Origin: Ignavibacteriales bacterium
GTDB lineage: Bacteria; Bacteroidota; Ignavibacteria; Tepidaquicellales; Tepidaquicellaceae
Length of the DNA stretch: 64,000 nucleotides
NCBI GenBank assembly: GCA_020635255.1
Contig: JACKAC010000002.1
Coordinates: 558,001-622,000 of the forward strand
Direction of reading: 5' to 3'
The first letter of the stretch is position 1. Every line of letters starts with the position of its first letter. Below the pieces are notes generated by a model. It was not told where the DNA came from, made no database searches, and was given only the letters and a program-made list of their open reading frames with translations. The position numbers and the translations under genes are program-made. Positions 52,787 through 60,483 of this stretch are shown here, piece after piece.

Positions 52787-53336
52787 GCAAGCTCTCGCCG
52801 GTATTGGTATTCACCAATCCTTTTTCCACAAAAGTCGTTAGTCCTTCAGCCATATTGTAGATATTTTCGAAACCTGCGTCCGTGAGGATCTGGGAACACA
52901 TGGGGCTCCTGTGACTATGCGAGCAATATACGATTATTTTTTTGTCTTTGTACTGCTCGAGCTCCCCAAGTCTATTCTCAATCTCCCGGCTGGAAATATT
53001 TATTGCATTAAGCAAATGACCGGCTCCGACAGGTTCGATCTCCGAAGTGCCATCATACTCTTCTTTTGTTCTTACATCGAGGATGATATAATCTTCGTTG
53101 TTTGAGATGATCATGGCAACTTCCTCCGGCTGTAAAGTGTGCATCTTTACCCTGCTTTTTTCGATGTATGGCATATTACAAACCGGGCATGTGCCTTCAC
53201 TGTAATGAATCTCGTTGTCGCAGTCTCGACCGCAGGGAGTGCAAACGTATTCGGTTTTTTCCTGTGAGAAAAGTGATCCGGCGGAAATTAGGAAAGAGAG
53301 GACAAAAAGCGCTATTTTTGGCAACTTTTTATACAT
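52776..53336 (-). CDS. Exported rhodanese-domain protein with Cys-rich metal-binding segment
   Basis: 186 aa with a signal peptide (IALFVLSFLISAGSLFSQ). After it comes a Cys-rich part, YVCTPCGRDCD...GTCPVCNMPY (Cys32, 35, 39, 50, 53), similar to the heavy-metal-binding domain found ahead of metal transporters (Cys pair and CPxCxM). The rhodanese domain spans about 66-178 with the active-site loop YCSHSHRSP (Cys138). It may handle sulfur or metal-thiolate chemistry in the periplasm; the substrate is unknown. It is the last gene after the AI-2E-type permease and DUF2085 genes. Confidence 0.88.
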   Translation of the reverse strand: MYKKLPKIALFVLSFLISAGSLFSQEKTEYVCTPCGRDCDNEIHYSEGTCPVCNMPYIEKSRVKMHTLQPEEVAMIISNNEDYIILDVRTKEEYDGTSEIEPVGAGHLLNAINISSREIENRLGELEQYKDKKIIVYCSHSHRSPMCSQILTDAGFENIYNMAEGLTTFVEKGLVNTNTGESLLTK

Positions 53337-53370
53337 ATTAAACTATACGAGAGTAAAATGAGAAATGTTG

Positions 53371-53715
53371 CTATTTGATGAGATCGAGTATGTAAAAGCC
53401 GACTGCTCTCCCTATGAGGCTGGCTAACGACATCAATCCTACGCCGTACATAAGGCCCGTTATCAAACGGAGGATGTTATTGCTCTCGCGGTTCATGTAA
53501 GCCTGGGTAAGTCCGTCGATGACCGTGGGTAGAATGAGCAGGATACTCCAGAGCCAATTGAAGTAGATCACATCGAAAATGAAAAGGGGAGCGGACAGGA
53601 AGCCGAGGTATGTCCCGGTGCAACGCGCACACACAGGGAACTGTTTGCCTCTAAAGAAGAACGATCGTGACGGCATCCTGTGACATGAAACAAGGTGGAT
53701 ATCGAATAGCTTCAA
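53371..53715 (-). CDS. DUF2085 family membrane protein
   Basis: 114 aa. SCHRMPSRSFFFRGKQFPVCARCTGTYLG matches the DUF2085 signature: a Cys-His pair (Cys11, His12), R-S-F-F, then CARCTG. This looks like a metal or redox site between membrane helices. Three hydrophobic segments follow the first motif. Function in the family is not established. It lies 7 bases after the AI-2E-type permease gene and 34 before the rhodanese gene, so the three are likely co-transcribed. Confidence 0.85.
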   Translation of the reverse strand: MKLFDIHLVSCHRMPSRSFFFRGKQFPVCARCTGTYLGFLSAPLFIFDVIYFNWLWSILLILPTVIDGLTQAYMNRESNNILRLITGLMYGVGLMSLASLIGRAVGFYILDLIK

Positions 53716-53722
53716 CTTCGGG

Positions 53723-54805
53723 TCAATCCTTTTTCTTTTTTTTAACTTTCTCTACCAGGCTTTGCCCGTTCCTATTTCCGCCCATCAGGACGGCAATGGG
53801 TTTGAGCTGGGAGATGTTTTCGCAGATGATCTTAATTGTAGCTGTGAGCGGAACGGCAAGGAGCATTCCCACGATACCCCATAGCCAGCCCCAGAATATC
53901 AACGCAATGAGTATTAGTACCGGGCTGAGGTCGAGACTCTCCGCGAACACGATCGGCTCGATGCCATTTCCGACGATATTCTGCGCGATGATAAGAAGGA
54001 TAAGCATAATAACGGACGATATGAATGAATCAAACTGGAAAAGAGAAAATATCACCGGGAAGACGGTCGCAATAAGCGAGCCGACATTTGGGATAAAATT
54101 TAATATGAATGCGAGGAAGCCCCAAAAGACGGGGAAGTCAATTCCAAAAAGCCAGGTGATGAGTGCGTATAGTGTTCCCGTCAGGATGCTGATAAGGGTT
54201 TTTTTGATAAGATACGTCCTAACGCTTTTCGTAATGTTATTTACAATATGCGATATACGGTCGGCATGTTCTTTGGTAAATGCCCGGTATATTTTTGTGC
54301 TTGAATCCCCCGTACCCGCGAGGAGGAAAAGCATAAACAGCAGGACCATCACAACGTTTCCAGCAAGATTTATGAAAACCCCGGCGAAATTACTAATGTA
54401 TTGAGATATAGTGCTGAACGGGAGAAGTTTAGAAACCGTAAGGTCTTCGGGATTTATTCCCAAGGAGACCGTCATATTGGTAAGGGTTTCACCCCAACCG
54501 GCGGTTTTCTGATTAAATTTGCTCTCGTATTTTGGGAATTCGTTTGTGAACGATTCGACGCTATTGTATATGAGGAATGAAACCGCCGACAGCATTAGAG
54601 CGCACACAAGGACAACGATAAACAGCGAGATCGCCATGGGTATCTTCTTGCTATTAAGATATACGACAGCCGGGCGGAAGATTATCGAGAGAAGAACCGC
54701 GACGATGAACGGCAAAAGCACGGATTCGAGGAAAAAGAATGTAACTCCAACAATAAAAAGAACTACAATACCGAGAAGGATTATGATGAGGTTGTCTTTT
54801 TTCAT
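53723..54805 (-). CDS. AI-2E family (UPF0118) membrane permease
   Basis: 360 aa with seven to eight membrane helices. The N-terminal hairpin (IIILLGIVVLFIVGVTFFFLE and VLLPFIVAVLLSIIFRP) is followed by SKKIPMAISLFIVVLV, a long soluble stretch, and the C-terminal half with NFIPNVGSLIATVFPV and GNGIEPIVFAESLDLSPVLI, which are the conserved markers of this family (PxxGxxxA and P...G..l.lsP). Members export varied small solutes or Na+/H+; despite the name, few act on autoinducer-2. Substrate unknown. Confidence 0.9.
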   Translation of the reverse strand: MKKDNLIIILLGIVVLFIVGVTFFFLESVLLPFIVAVLLSIIFRPAVVYLNSKKIPMAISLFIVVLVCALMLSAVSFLIYNSVESFTNEFPKYESKFNQKTAGWGETLTNMTVSLGINPEDLTVSKLLPFSTISQYISNFAGVFINLAGNVVMVLLFMLFLLAGTGDSSTKIYRAFTKEHADRISHIVNNITKSVRTYLIKKTLISILTGTLYALITWLFGIDFPVFWGFLAFILNFIPNVGSLIATVFPVIFSLFQFDSFISSVIMLILLIIAQNIVGNGIEPIVFAESLDLSPVLILIALIFWGWLWGIVGMLLAVPLTATIKIICENISQLKPIAVLMGGNRNGQSLVEKVKKKKKD

Positions 54806-54909
54806 CCGAGTTATATTAAGGACTTTTCTCTTTTAAAGAAAATAATCATTATAAACCTTTATTTCTTACACTAAATTAAAATATTTTTGATTATAAAATA
54901 ACGTAAGCC

Positions 54910-55578
54910 ATGAAATTAAAAGATGTAATGAAAGAGCTCGAATTGCTGGGTACTGCTCAAAACCGCAAAATATATAAACGGCATGGAGCGGGTGATAATA
55001 TGTTCGGCGTGAGCTTCGCAAACCTGAACAAGCTCAAGAAGAAATTAAAAGGGGAGCATGACCTGGGTGTCGAACTCTGGGAAACCGGTAACGTTGACGC
55101 ACAGTCTCTCGCTACCATGATAATGGACCCGGCTAAGCTCAAAGCAAAGCTGGTAGAAAAATGGGTTAATAATCTGCAGTATTACATGACGGCGGATCTA
55201 TTGGTGCAGGTGATAAGAGGAACGGATTTTTACAGCAAGTATATCGATAAATGGACAAAGTCAAAGAAAGAGTATGTGAAAAGATTGGGATATCATCTTG
55301 TTTCACAGGAGGCAAGGCACAATGAGGAGCTGAATGACAAATTCTTTGAGAAGTATCTCAGTACGATAGGGAAGGAAATACAATCCTCGCCCAACAGGGC
55401 TAAAGAGGGAATGAACACCGCGCTGGTTGTGATAGGCTTACGTAATTCAAAGCTCAATAAGAAAGCTCTGGAAGTGGCTAAGAAGGTCGGTAAGATAGAA
55501 ATAGACCACGGAGAGACCTCATGTAAATCATACAGCGCACTCGATTCGATAAAAAAGGGTAAGCTGGTGAGAAAGTGA
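54910..55578 (+). CDS. AlkD-type DNA alkylation repair protein
   Basis: 222 aa made of ALK HEAT-like helical repeats. The pattern KRHGAGDNMFGVSFANLNKL (about 18-37) is the characteristic start of this family, which removes alkylated bases or binds DNA; later helices include MADLLV-like (YYMTADLLVQVI) and WTKSKKEYVKRLGYHLVS. Some family members lack glycosylase activity. The active-site Trp/Asp pair of true AlkD cannot be checked by eye, so repair function is inferred. It converges on the DUF4062 gene with a 2-base gap. Confidence 0.82.
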   Translation: MKLKDVMKELELLGTAQNRKIYKRHGAGDNMFGVSFANLNKLKKKLKGEHDLGVELWETGNVDAQSLATMIMDPAKLKAKLVEKWVNNLQYYMTADLLVQVIRGTDFYSKYIDKWTKSKKEYVKRLGYHLVSQEARHNEELNDKFFEKYLSTIGKEIQSSPNRAKEGMNTALVVIGLRNSKLNKKALEVAKKVGKIEIDHGETSCKSYSALDSIKKGKLVRK

Positions 55579-55580
55579 TG

Positions 55581-56960
55581 TCATTTTTTGTTCTCTAGTT
55601 GAGTCAATATTTCTTTTTCAAGTTCTTTAAAACCTAAAGGGTCTTTTGCTTCTAAGTACTCTAAATAAAACTGAATTTTTATATATGAATCTATATCATC
55701 ATCATTTGGGTTCTCAGATTTGAGATCTTTATTATATTCTTTAATTGGTGATTTTTCATTTAATTTCAGATTTTTTAAAAAAGAAATATCTCCATCAATA
55801 TATTTAATAACTCCACCTAGTAAATTTACAATATCCTCGTGGAGATCATGAAAAATCATAGGTACTATTAGATCAAAATTTTTTATTGATATTGTTTCAT
55901 TTTCACCTATATGCTTAACATAATTTTCCGAAACTTTTATTCGCTTTTCTAAATTCATAAGCTTCTCCTCAAGGATGATGAGTGAGGAAATTCGTTCTTT
56001 GAGATTTAATAAAGCATTTGTAAGGAGACTTTGTTTGAACACTCCTGAATCCTTATCAAAATCTAAAAATTTTCCAGAATAAAGAATCTGTTCTAAAAAT
56101 TCTAAGCTTAAATTTTCTGAGAGCCCACATCCTATCAGGATAAATAGACCTAAGCTAGCAAGGTCATCTCCAACAATTTCACTCTCTTCTTTTATATTAC
56201 CATGAAATTGTAACCTCGCATTTTTAGCGAGAGAATGTTTTCGCTTTAAATTTATGTTCTGATTTTTTAAGAGGAATTGCTTTAGATTATTTATACATTC
56301 ATACCTTAAATTTTCTAACATGGCAACATTTCCTAAATCCTCCTTAAAAAGAAATTCTGTTTTAAGAACATTTATTATATCTGAGAAGTCATTAAATGGA
56401 TGAATCCAATTTCCTTTTGGAAATTCGGATTCACCGCTGATTGCCTCTTTCATTTCATTAATCTTCCCGACTTCATTCAAAAAGCTAAATATAAATTCAG
56501 CATTATTTACAATTTCACTATTAAAGTTTTTAATTTTTTGAATATCCTCATCCTCAATCTCATATTTATTCTTGTAATCTGACTTCAATACTTTTTCGAG
56601 CATTTTTCTATCTTCTTTGATAATCCATATTTCTTTTCTAACAAAAGTTAGTATTTTTAATTTCTTGTGTTTTAATTTTTCATAGGCAGTTTCATATTCT
56701 TTTTGAGTTATTGATATTTTATCAGCTAAATTATAGTATCCACCTATTCTGCTTCCTACCAAAAGGATAAAGTAATCACACTCTCGAATGGTTTGTAAAC
56801 ATGCGTTGTAAGAATTCTCGTCTAATTTTTTCTTGAAATCATTAAATTCCGACATAAAAACCTGGAACCCAAGAGATTCGAGATAGAACTTTAAAGAAGA
56901 TCTTAGATCTTTAAAATCAAATATTGTAGAAGAAATAAATATTTTAGGCTTATCTGACAT
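55581..56960 (-). CDS. DUF4062-domain protein, AT-rich, probable accessory or defence gene
   Basis: 459 aa. The N-terminal 100 residues open KPKIFISSTIFDFKDLRSSL and continue with ECDYFILLVGSRIGG and SITQKEYETAYE, the DUF4062 pattern, a Rossmann-like fold related to TIR and deoxyribosyltransferase folds. The rest is helical and Lys/Glu/Asn-rich with no NACHT or AAA Walker motif. Known: DUF4062 is often the N-terminal effector part of STAND-type proteins and of genes in defence islands; here it stands alone. GC is far lower than around it (11 of 60 bases at 55741-55800, against 29 of 60 at 57001-57060), with AAA/AAT/ATA codons, which suggests recent transfer. It follows the GyrI-like gene by 15 bases. 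Confidence 0.8.
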   Translation of the reverse strand: MSDKPKIFISSTIFDFKDLRSSLKFYLESLGFQVFMSEFNDFKKKLDENSYNACLQTIRECDYFILLVGSRIGGYYNLADKISITQKEYETAYEKLKHKKLKILTFVRKEIWIIKEDRKMLEKVLKSDYKNKYEIEDEDIQKIKNFNSEIVNNAEFIFSFLNEVGKINEMKEAISGESEFPKGNWIHPFNDFSDIINVLKTEFLFKEDLGNVAMLENLRYECINNLKQFLLKNQNINLKRKHSLAKNARLQFHGNIKEESEIVGDDLASLGLFILIGCGLSENLSLEFLEQILYSGKFLDFDKDSGVFKQSLLTNALLNLKERISSLIILEEKLMNLEKRIKVSENYVKHIGENETISIKNFDLIVPMIFHDLHEDIVNLLGGVIKYIDGDISFLKNLKLNEKSPIKEYNKDLKSENPNDDDIDSYIKIQFYLEYLEAKDPLGFKELEKEILTQLENKK

Positions 56961-56975
56961 TTTAATAAATCTAAG

Positions 56976-57437
56976 TTACTTTACCGAAAGGTAAACGTCC
57001 ACTTCGGCATTACCGGGGTCCTGTGATTTAGCTCCATAGACCTCATAATCGGTACCGTATGCTCTATCCAGGTCAGAGTTCCATATCTCCTGCCAGGTCT
57101 CGACTATACAGTCGGGCATTTTACCTTTTGCAACAATGTGCGCGTATTTTCCGGAATTGAGGACAACGCTGTCCATACCCTCAGGGATGTCATCCAGAGA
57201 ACTTACCGGGCATCCTACCATAAAGCTGTAGGGTTTTGTATAATCCCCTTCGTAATCGAAATAAATTCCGTACATTTCGTCGCCGGTTTTATTTGGGATC
57301 TTGCCGGGTATATCCTCTTTGAAGATCCTGTCCCACACATGGAATATATCCGTGCCTGCCTGGTTGTTTTCGTTAGTAGTTCTGATCTTGAGACCGATGA
57401 TCTTGATCTCGTCGAGTTGTTCTGTGTTGTAATCCAT
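56976..57437 (-). CDS. GyrI-like / AraC effector-binding domain protein, copy 1
   Basis: 153 aa from the ATG at 57437 (MDYNTEQLDEIKIIGLKIRT), chosen because the domain starts there and it leaves a 2-base gap to the TMEM175-type stop; an earlier start at 57560 would overlap that gene by 120 bases. The sequence is a SOUL/GyrI-type small-molecule-binding domain: IKIIGLKIRTTNENN, FHVWDRIFKED, YGIYFDYEGDYT, FMVGCPV and a final EVDVYLSVK strand. Such free-standing domains bind hydrophobic cations or drugs. A second copy lies at 59951. Confidence 0.8.
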   Translation of the reverse strand: MDYNTEQLDEIKIIGLKIRTTNENNQAGTDIFHVWDRIFKEDIPGKIPNKTGDEMYGIYFDYEGDYTKPYSFMVGCPVSSLDDIPEGMDSVVLNSGKYAHIVAKGKMPDCIVETWQEIWNSDLDRAYGTDYEVYGAKSQDPGNAEVDVYLSVK

Positions 57438-57439
57438 AA

Positions 57440-58063
57440 TTAGTTTGTATGTTTTGGAGGTTGATAGATAGGTACTCGGAGAAATGTAATCCAGAAAATC
57501 GACATTACTGCAAATATTGCAATGCTCAGCGGGATCCAGATGAATGCCAGAATAAGGCATATCATATATGAGGGAACCCCCAATGCGTAGCTGCGTGATA
57601 TTTTACTTATTACCTCGTCAGGAACATTATTCTTTCTCAGTTTTTTTGCTTCCTGCCACCACCACAGAAATGCCGCGGCTACGAGAACATAGCTTCCCAT
57701 AAGGAATGCGGTTGCGGCGACCGCCGAGTCCGTCTGCAATTGACTGCTGAAAACTTTCGTGGGGAAATTAATGAACGTCACCATCATCAGAAGAACTCCG
57801 TTTGAGATGAGGAATTTTTTATTTACCGTGCCAACGATACGGAATATCTCATGGTGATTTATCCACATAATTAAAATAGTAGTGAAGCTGATAATAAATC
57901 CTAAATATGACGGCCATATGTGCCACAGACCTTTGAATAACTCTTCGTTTGTAGTGGTAGCCTCGATATGAGGTTCGACCAGACCAAGTACCAGCAATGT
58001 AATAGCAATTGCGAAAACCCCATCGCTGAATGCCTCTACACGAGTTGTTTCTTTTTCTGCCAT
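57440..58063 (-). CDS. TMEM175-type (DUF1211) potassium channel-like protein
   Basis: 207 aa from the ATG at 58063; a TTG four codons upstream is less likely. The first helix carries RVEAFSDGVFAIAITLLVL, the RxxxFSDxxxAI signature of TMEM175/DUF1211 channels, which conduct K+ without the classical selectivity filter. About six membrane segments in total, as expected for one bacterial subunit of a tetramer. WINHHEIFR after helix 3 is a further family marker. It lies 12 bases after the MFS gene and 2 before the GyrI-like gene, within one operon. Confidence 0.9.
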   Translation of the reverse strand: MAEKETTRVEAFSDGVFAIAITLLVLGLVEPHIEATTTNEELFKGLWHIWPSYLGFIISFTTILIMWINHHEIFRIVGTVNKKFLISNGVLLMMVTFINFPTKVFSSQLQTDSAVAATAFLMGSYVLVAAAFLWWWQEAKKLRKNNVPDEVISKISRSYALGVPSYMICLILAFIWIPLSIAIFAVMSIFWITFLRVPIYQPPKHTN

Positions 58064-58075
58064 TTGACGGTACAA

Positions 58076-59251
58076 TTATTTAATCACTTCAGGTTTTTCC
58101 AAGATAATAAACATTATGGCGGAAATCACTGCCGTTATGCTTCCAAAAATGAATGGAGCGCTCACGTCGATATAAGTCCACATGAGTCCGGCTATTAAAG
58201 ACGCGATGAAAGTACAAAGTCCGACGGTTAATTGATAGATACCGAATGCGGTTCCGGATCTTTCTTTAGGGACTAACTGAGATATGAATGCTTTACCGAC
58301 ACCTTCCGTCATAGCCATGTATATGCCGTACAGCGGAAATAATATCCAGATAAAGATACTTTTGTCGATGATCCCGAAAAATAAATATACTACGGCAAAC
58401 AATAAAAATCCGAGTGGAAGTAATTTACGGGGACCAATCTTATCCGAAAGAATGCCTGCGGGAGTCGAAGATAGAGCATATACTATATTAAACGAAACAT
58501 AGGCGAGTATAACCATAGTAAGTGACAGTCCGAGGTCCTTTGCGCGGAGGATGAGAAAAGCATCCGAGCTATTACCGATCATAAATATAAAACTGATCAA
58601 TAGGAAGACCTTAAACGAGCGGTCGAGGTTCTTCCAGCTGAGCTTTACAGGCCTTGCGGTGCTGTGGTCTTTATTCTTTTCTTTTACGAATAGGATCAGT
58701 AACAGGACACCAATACATGATGGGATGAAAGCGAGGAGGAATAAAAGTTTATAATCCTCTGTCCAGAAATTGATGACGAGGATTGCCAGTAAAGGTCCAA
58801 TCACGGCACCGGCTGTATCCATAGCGCGGTGGAATCCGAATGATCTTCCCATGGATTCCTTTTCGGAACTCTCTACTATCAGAGCATCACGAGCGGAAGT
58901 GCGCACGCCTTTACCAAATCTATCGGTAAATCGGGCAGTAAGTACTAACTCCCATGTAGAGGAGAATCCAAGTATTAGCTTTGATATTGCCGAAAGAGAG
59001 TAACCTATTACAGCAAATGGTTTTCGTTTACGGGCTTTATCTGACAGCCAGCCCGAAAACAGCTTCAGAATACTCGAGGTTGATTCGGCTATGCCTTCGA
59101 TTACGCCAACTATTGCTACCGGAACACCAAGCAATCCCGTCAGGAATATCGGAATGATAGGGTATATCATTTCGGAGGCAATGTCATTGAAGAAGCTTAC
59201 CAGCCCAAGAACAAAAACATTTTTTGAGATGGCGTGCCGGAATTTTTTCAT
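58076..59251 (-). CDS. MFS transporter (drug/sugar efflux-like), 12 helices
   Basis: 391 aa with about twelve membrane helices in two halves. Between helices 2 and 3 is GWLSDKARKRKPFAVIGYS, the MFS A-like motif, and later FTDRFGKGVRTSARDALI, a motif common in a group of MFS proteins of unknown specificity; the second half has GILSDKIGPRKLLPLG. The substrate is unknown. Its ATG overlaps the TGA of the DUF1697 gene by one base (TGATG), and the TMEM175-type gene follows closely, so these are co-expressed. Confidence 0.9.
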   Translation of the reverse strand: MKKFRHAISKNVFVLGLVSFFNDIASEMIYPIIPIFLTGLLGVPVAIVGVIEGIAESTSSILKLFSGWLSDKARKRKPFAVIGYSLSAISKLILGFSSTWELVLTARFTDRFGKGVRTSARDALIVESSEKESMGRSFGFHRAMDTAGAVIGPLLAILVINFWTEDYKLLFLLAFIPSCIGVLLLILFVKEKNKDHSTARPVKLSWKNLDRSFKVFLLISFIFMIGNSSDAFLILRAKDLGLSLTMVILAYVSFNIVYALSSTPAGILSDKIGPRKLLPLGFLLFAVVYLFFGIIDKSIFIWILFPLYGIYMAMTEGVGKAFISQLVPKERSGTAFGIYQLTVGLCTFIASLIAGLMWTYIDVSAPFIFGSITAVISAIMFIILEKPEVIK

Positions 59252-59787
59252 CAGGCAGTTTGCATTAATTCAGAAATCTTGTTTACCACGTTCCAGTTTC
59301 GGGTAGTAATAGTCATTTTAATCTTTTTATCGAGTACACCGAGTACGGTTTTGTCGAAGGGTAATTTAGGGTCACGGGTGGTATAGATCGCGGTTCCATT
59401 CAGGACGAAAGTTTCCGAGGCAGTACTTAGTGATTTAATTAATTTGGTTCTTTCTACATCGGGTTTTTCTGCGAGGAATGAGACATAGAGCTTTTTACCC
59501 AGGTCTTTCTTTTTAAAGGGTGCTTTTTCGATTATGTTTGTAAGTTCCTTCTGCGAACAAACGATCACATCGACGTCGTGCCCAAACGAATTAAAAATGA
59601 CCTTACTTACATCTTTCGAGAGCGCGGAGTTGCTTTTCTTTGAGCTGTCGAAAATTACGTTACCGCTCTGTATGTATGTCCTGACATTATTGAAGCCGGC
59701 TTTTGAGAGGGCATCAGCCAGTTCTTTCATTTTGATTATTTTCTGTCCGCTGACATTTATACCGCGGAGAAGGGCAAGATATTTCAT
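59251..59787 (-). CDS. DUF1697 family protein
   Basis: 178 aa from the ATG at 59787. The opening KYLALLRGINVSGQKIIKM and SKAGFNNVRTYIQSGNVIFD are the DUF1697 landmarks (LLRGINVGG...yiqSGNv.f), and RNWNVVNKISELM closes it. Function is not known. A longer frame reaches 60021, but its first 78 codons are the translation of tRNA-Ser read in sense (GEVAEWLNALVSKTG...SRVRIPPSP), so that start is wrong. The gene starts 28 bases after the tRNA 3' end on the same strand. Confidence 0.88.
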   Translation of the reverse strand: MKYLALLRGINVSGQKIIKMKELADALSKAGFNNVRTYIQSGNVIFDSSKKSNSALSKDVSKVIFNSFGHDVDVIVCSQKELTNIIEKAPFKKKDLGKKLYVSFLAEKPDVERTKLIKSLSTASETFVLNGTAIYTTRDPKLPFDKTVLGVLDKKIKMTITTRNWNVVNKISELMQTA

Positions 59788-59814
59788 ATAGAGGAACCCG
59801 GTAAGAATTTTTTG

Positions 59815-59901
59815 CGGAGAAGGAGGGATTCGAACCCTCGATGAGGTTGCCCCCATACCGGTTTTCGAGACCAGCGCATTCAACCACTCTGCCACCTCTC
59901 C
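59815..59901 (-). tRNA. tRNA-Ser(CGA)
   Basis: Read on the minus strand: acceptor GGAGAGG (59901-59895) pairs with CTTCTCC (59822-59816) with one G-U; discriminator G at 59815. Anticodon stem CTGGT/ACCGG around loop CTCGAAA gives anticodon CGA (codon UCG). A long variable arm with ATGGGG/CCTCAT stem marks serine, and the T arm is GAGGG TTCGAAT CCCTC. CCA is not encoded. 87 nt without CCA. Confidence 0.95.
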
Positions 59902-59950
59902 GAAACTTCTTATAAGGTAATTATTACACTTTATAGAAAAAATGTAAAGA

Positions 59951-60421
59951 TTATTTCTTTTTGACGGACAAGCATATATCACATTCCGAATCTTCTGCTT
60001 CAAGCTTAAATCTCTCGTCATACACTTCCAGATCGGGCATTCCGGTCAAGGTATATTCTGAATTTGGGAGCCATTCACCGTATATATATTTAACTGAATT
60101 CATAATATTACTAATCGGACCTACGTGAGTGAAAATCGCATATTCACCTTCGGGTATATCAGCAGATATCATATCATCAGGGACATCATTGAAATTTTCT
60201 ACTTCAACAGCTGCTACATAATCAATTTCGCCTTTTGATTTATTTTCGCCGAACGGGTTGATGATCCCAAAACATTTATGTTCGTTTATCCTGTTTGGGA
60301 CAGTTTCCATTTTGTCAGCGAACCTATTCCACAGTAGAGGAATCTCTCCCGTATCCACACGTCCGGAATACATCATCCCGACAATTTTAAACCCGGGAAT
60401 AATTTTAAATACAGGTTCCAT
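59951..60421 (-). CDS. GyrI-like / AraC effector-binding domain protein, copy 2
   Basis: 156 aa free-standing GyrI-like domain: FKIIPGFKIVGMMYSG at the start, IPLLWNRFADKM, CFGIINPFGEN, YVAAVEVENFNDVPDDM (the conserved P-gm / P-Gxy region), EGEYAIFTHVGP, and the closing ECDICLSVKKK strand. The overall layout and final strand resemble the copy at 56976, so the two are probably paralogues on either side of the DUF1697-MFS-TMEM175 genes. Cytosolic ligand-binding protein; the ligand is unknown. Confidence 0.82.
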   Translation of the reverse strand: MEPVFKIIPGFKIVGMMYSGRVDTGEIPLLWNRFADKMETVPNRINEHKCFGIINPFGENKSKGEIDYVAAVEVENFNDVPDDMISADIPEGEYAIFTHVGPISNIMNSVKYIYGEWLPNSEYTLTGMPDLEVYDERFKLEAEDSECDICLSVKKK

Positions 60422-60483
60422 TAGCTATTTTATTTATGGTTAATGAATCGTAATTTTTAGAAAACTATAATCCGAGGTCAAAT

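Noticed and set aside
57438..57560. Forty-one-codon extension of the first GyrI-like protein
   Set aside because: It overlaps the TMEM175-type gene by 120 bases and adds sequence unlike the family.
57859..57867. TTATCCACA, a perfect DnaA box
   Set aside because: It is single, lies inside the TMEM175-type coding region, and no cluster, AT-rich unwinding stretch or dnaA gene is near.
59788..60021. N-terminal extension of the DUF1697 protein
   Set aside because: Its residues are a sense translation of tRNA-Ser and its flanks, and the family start fits the ATG at 59787.
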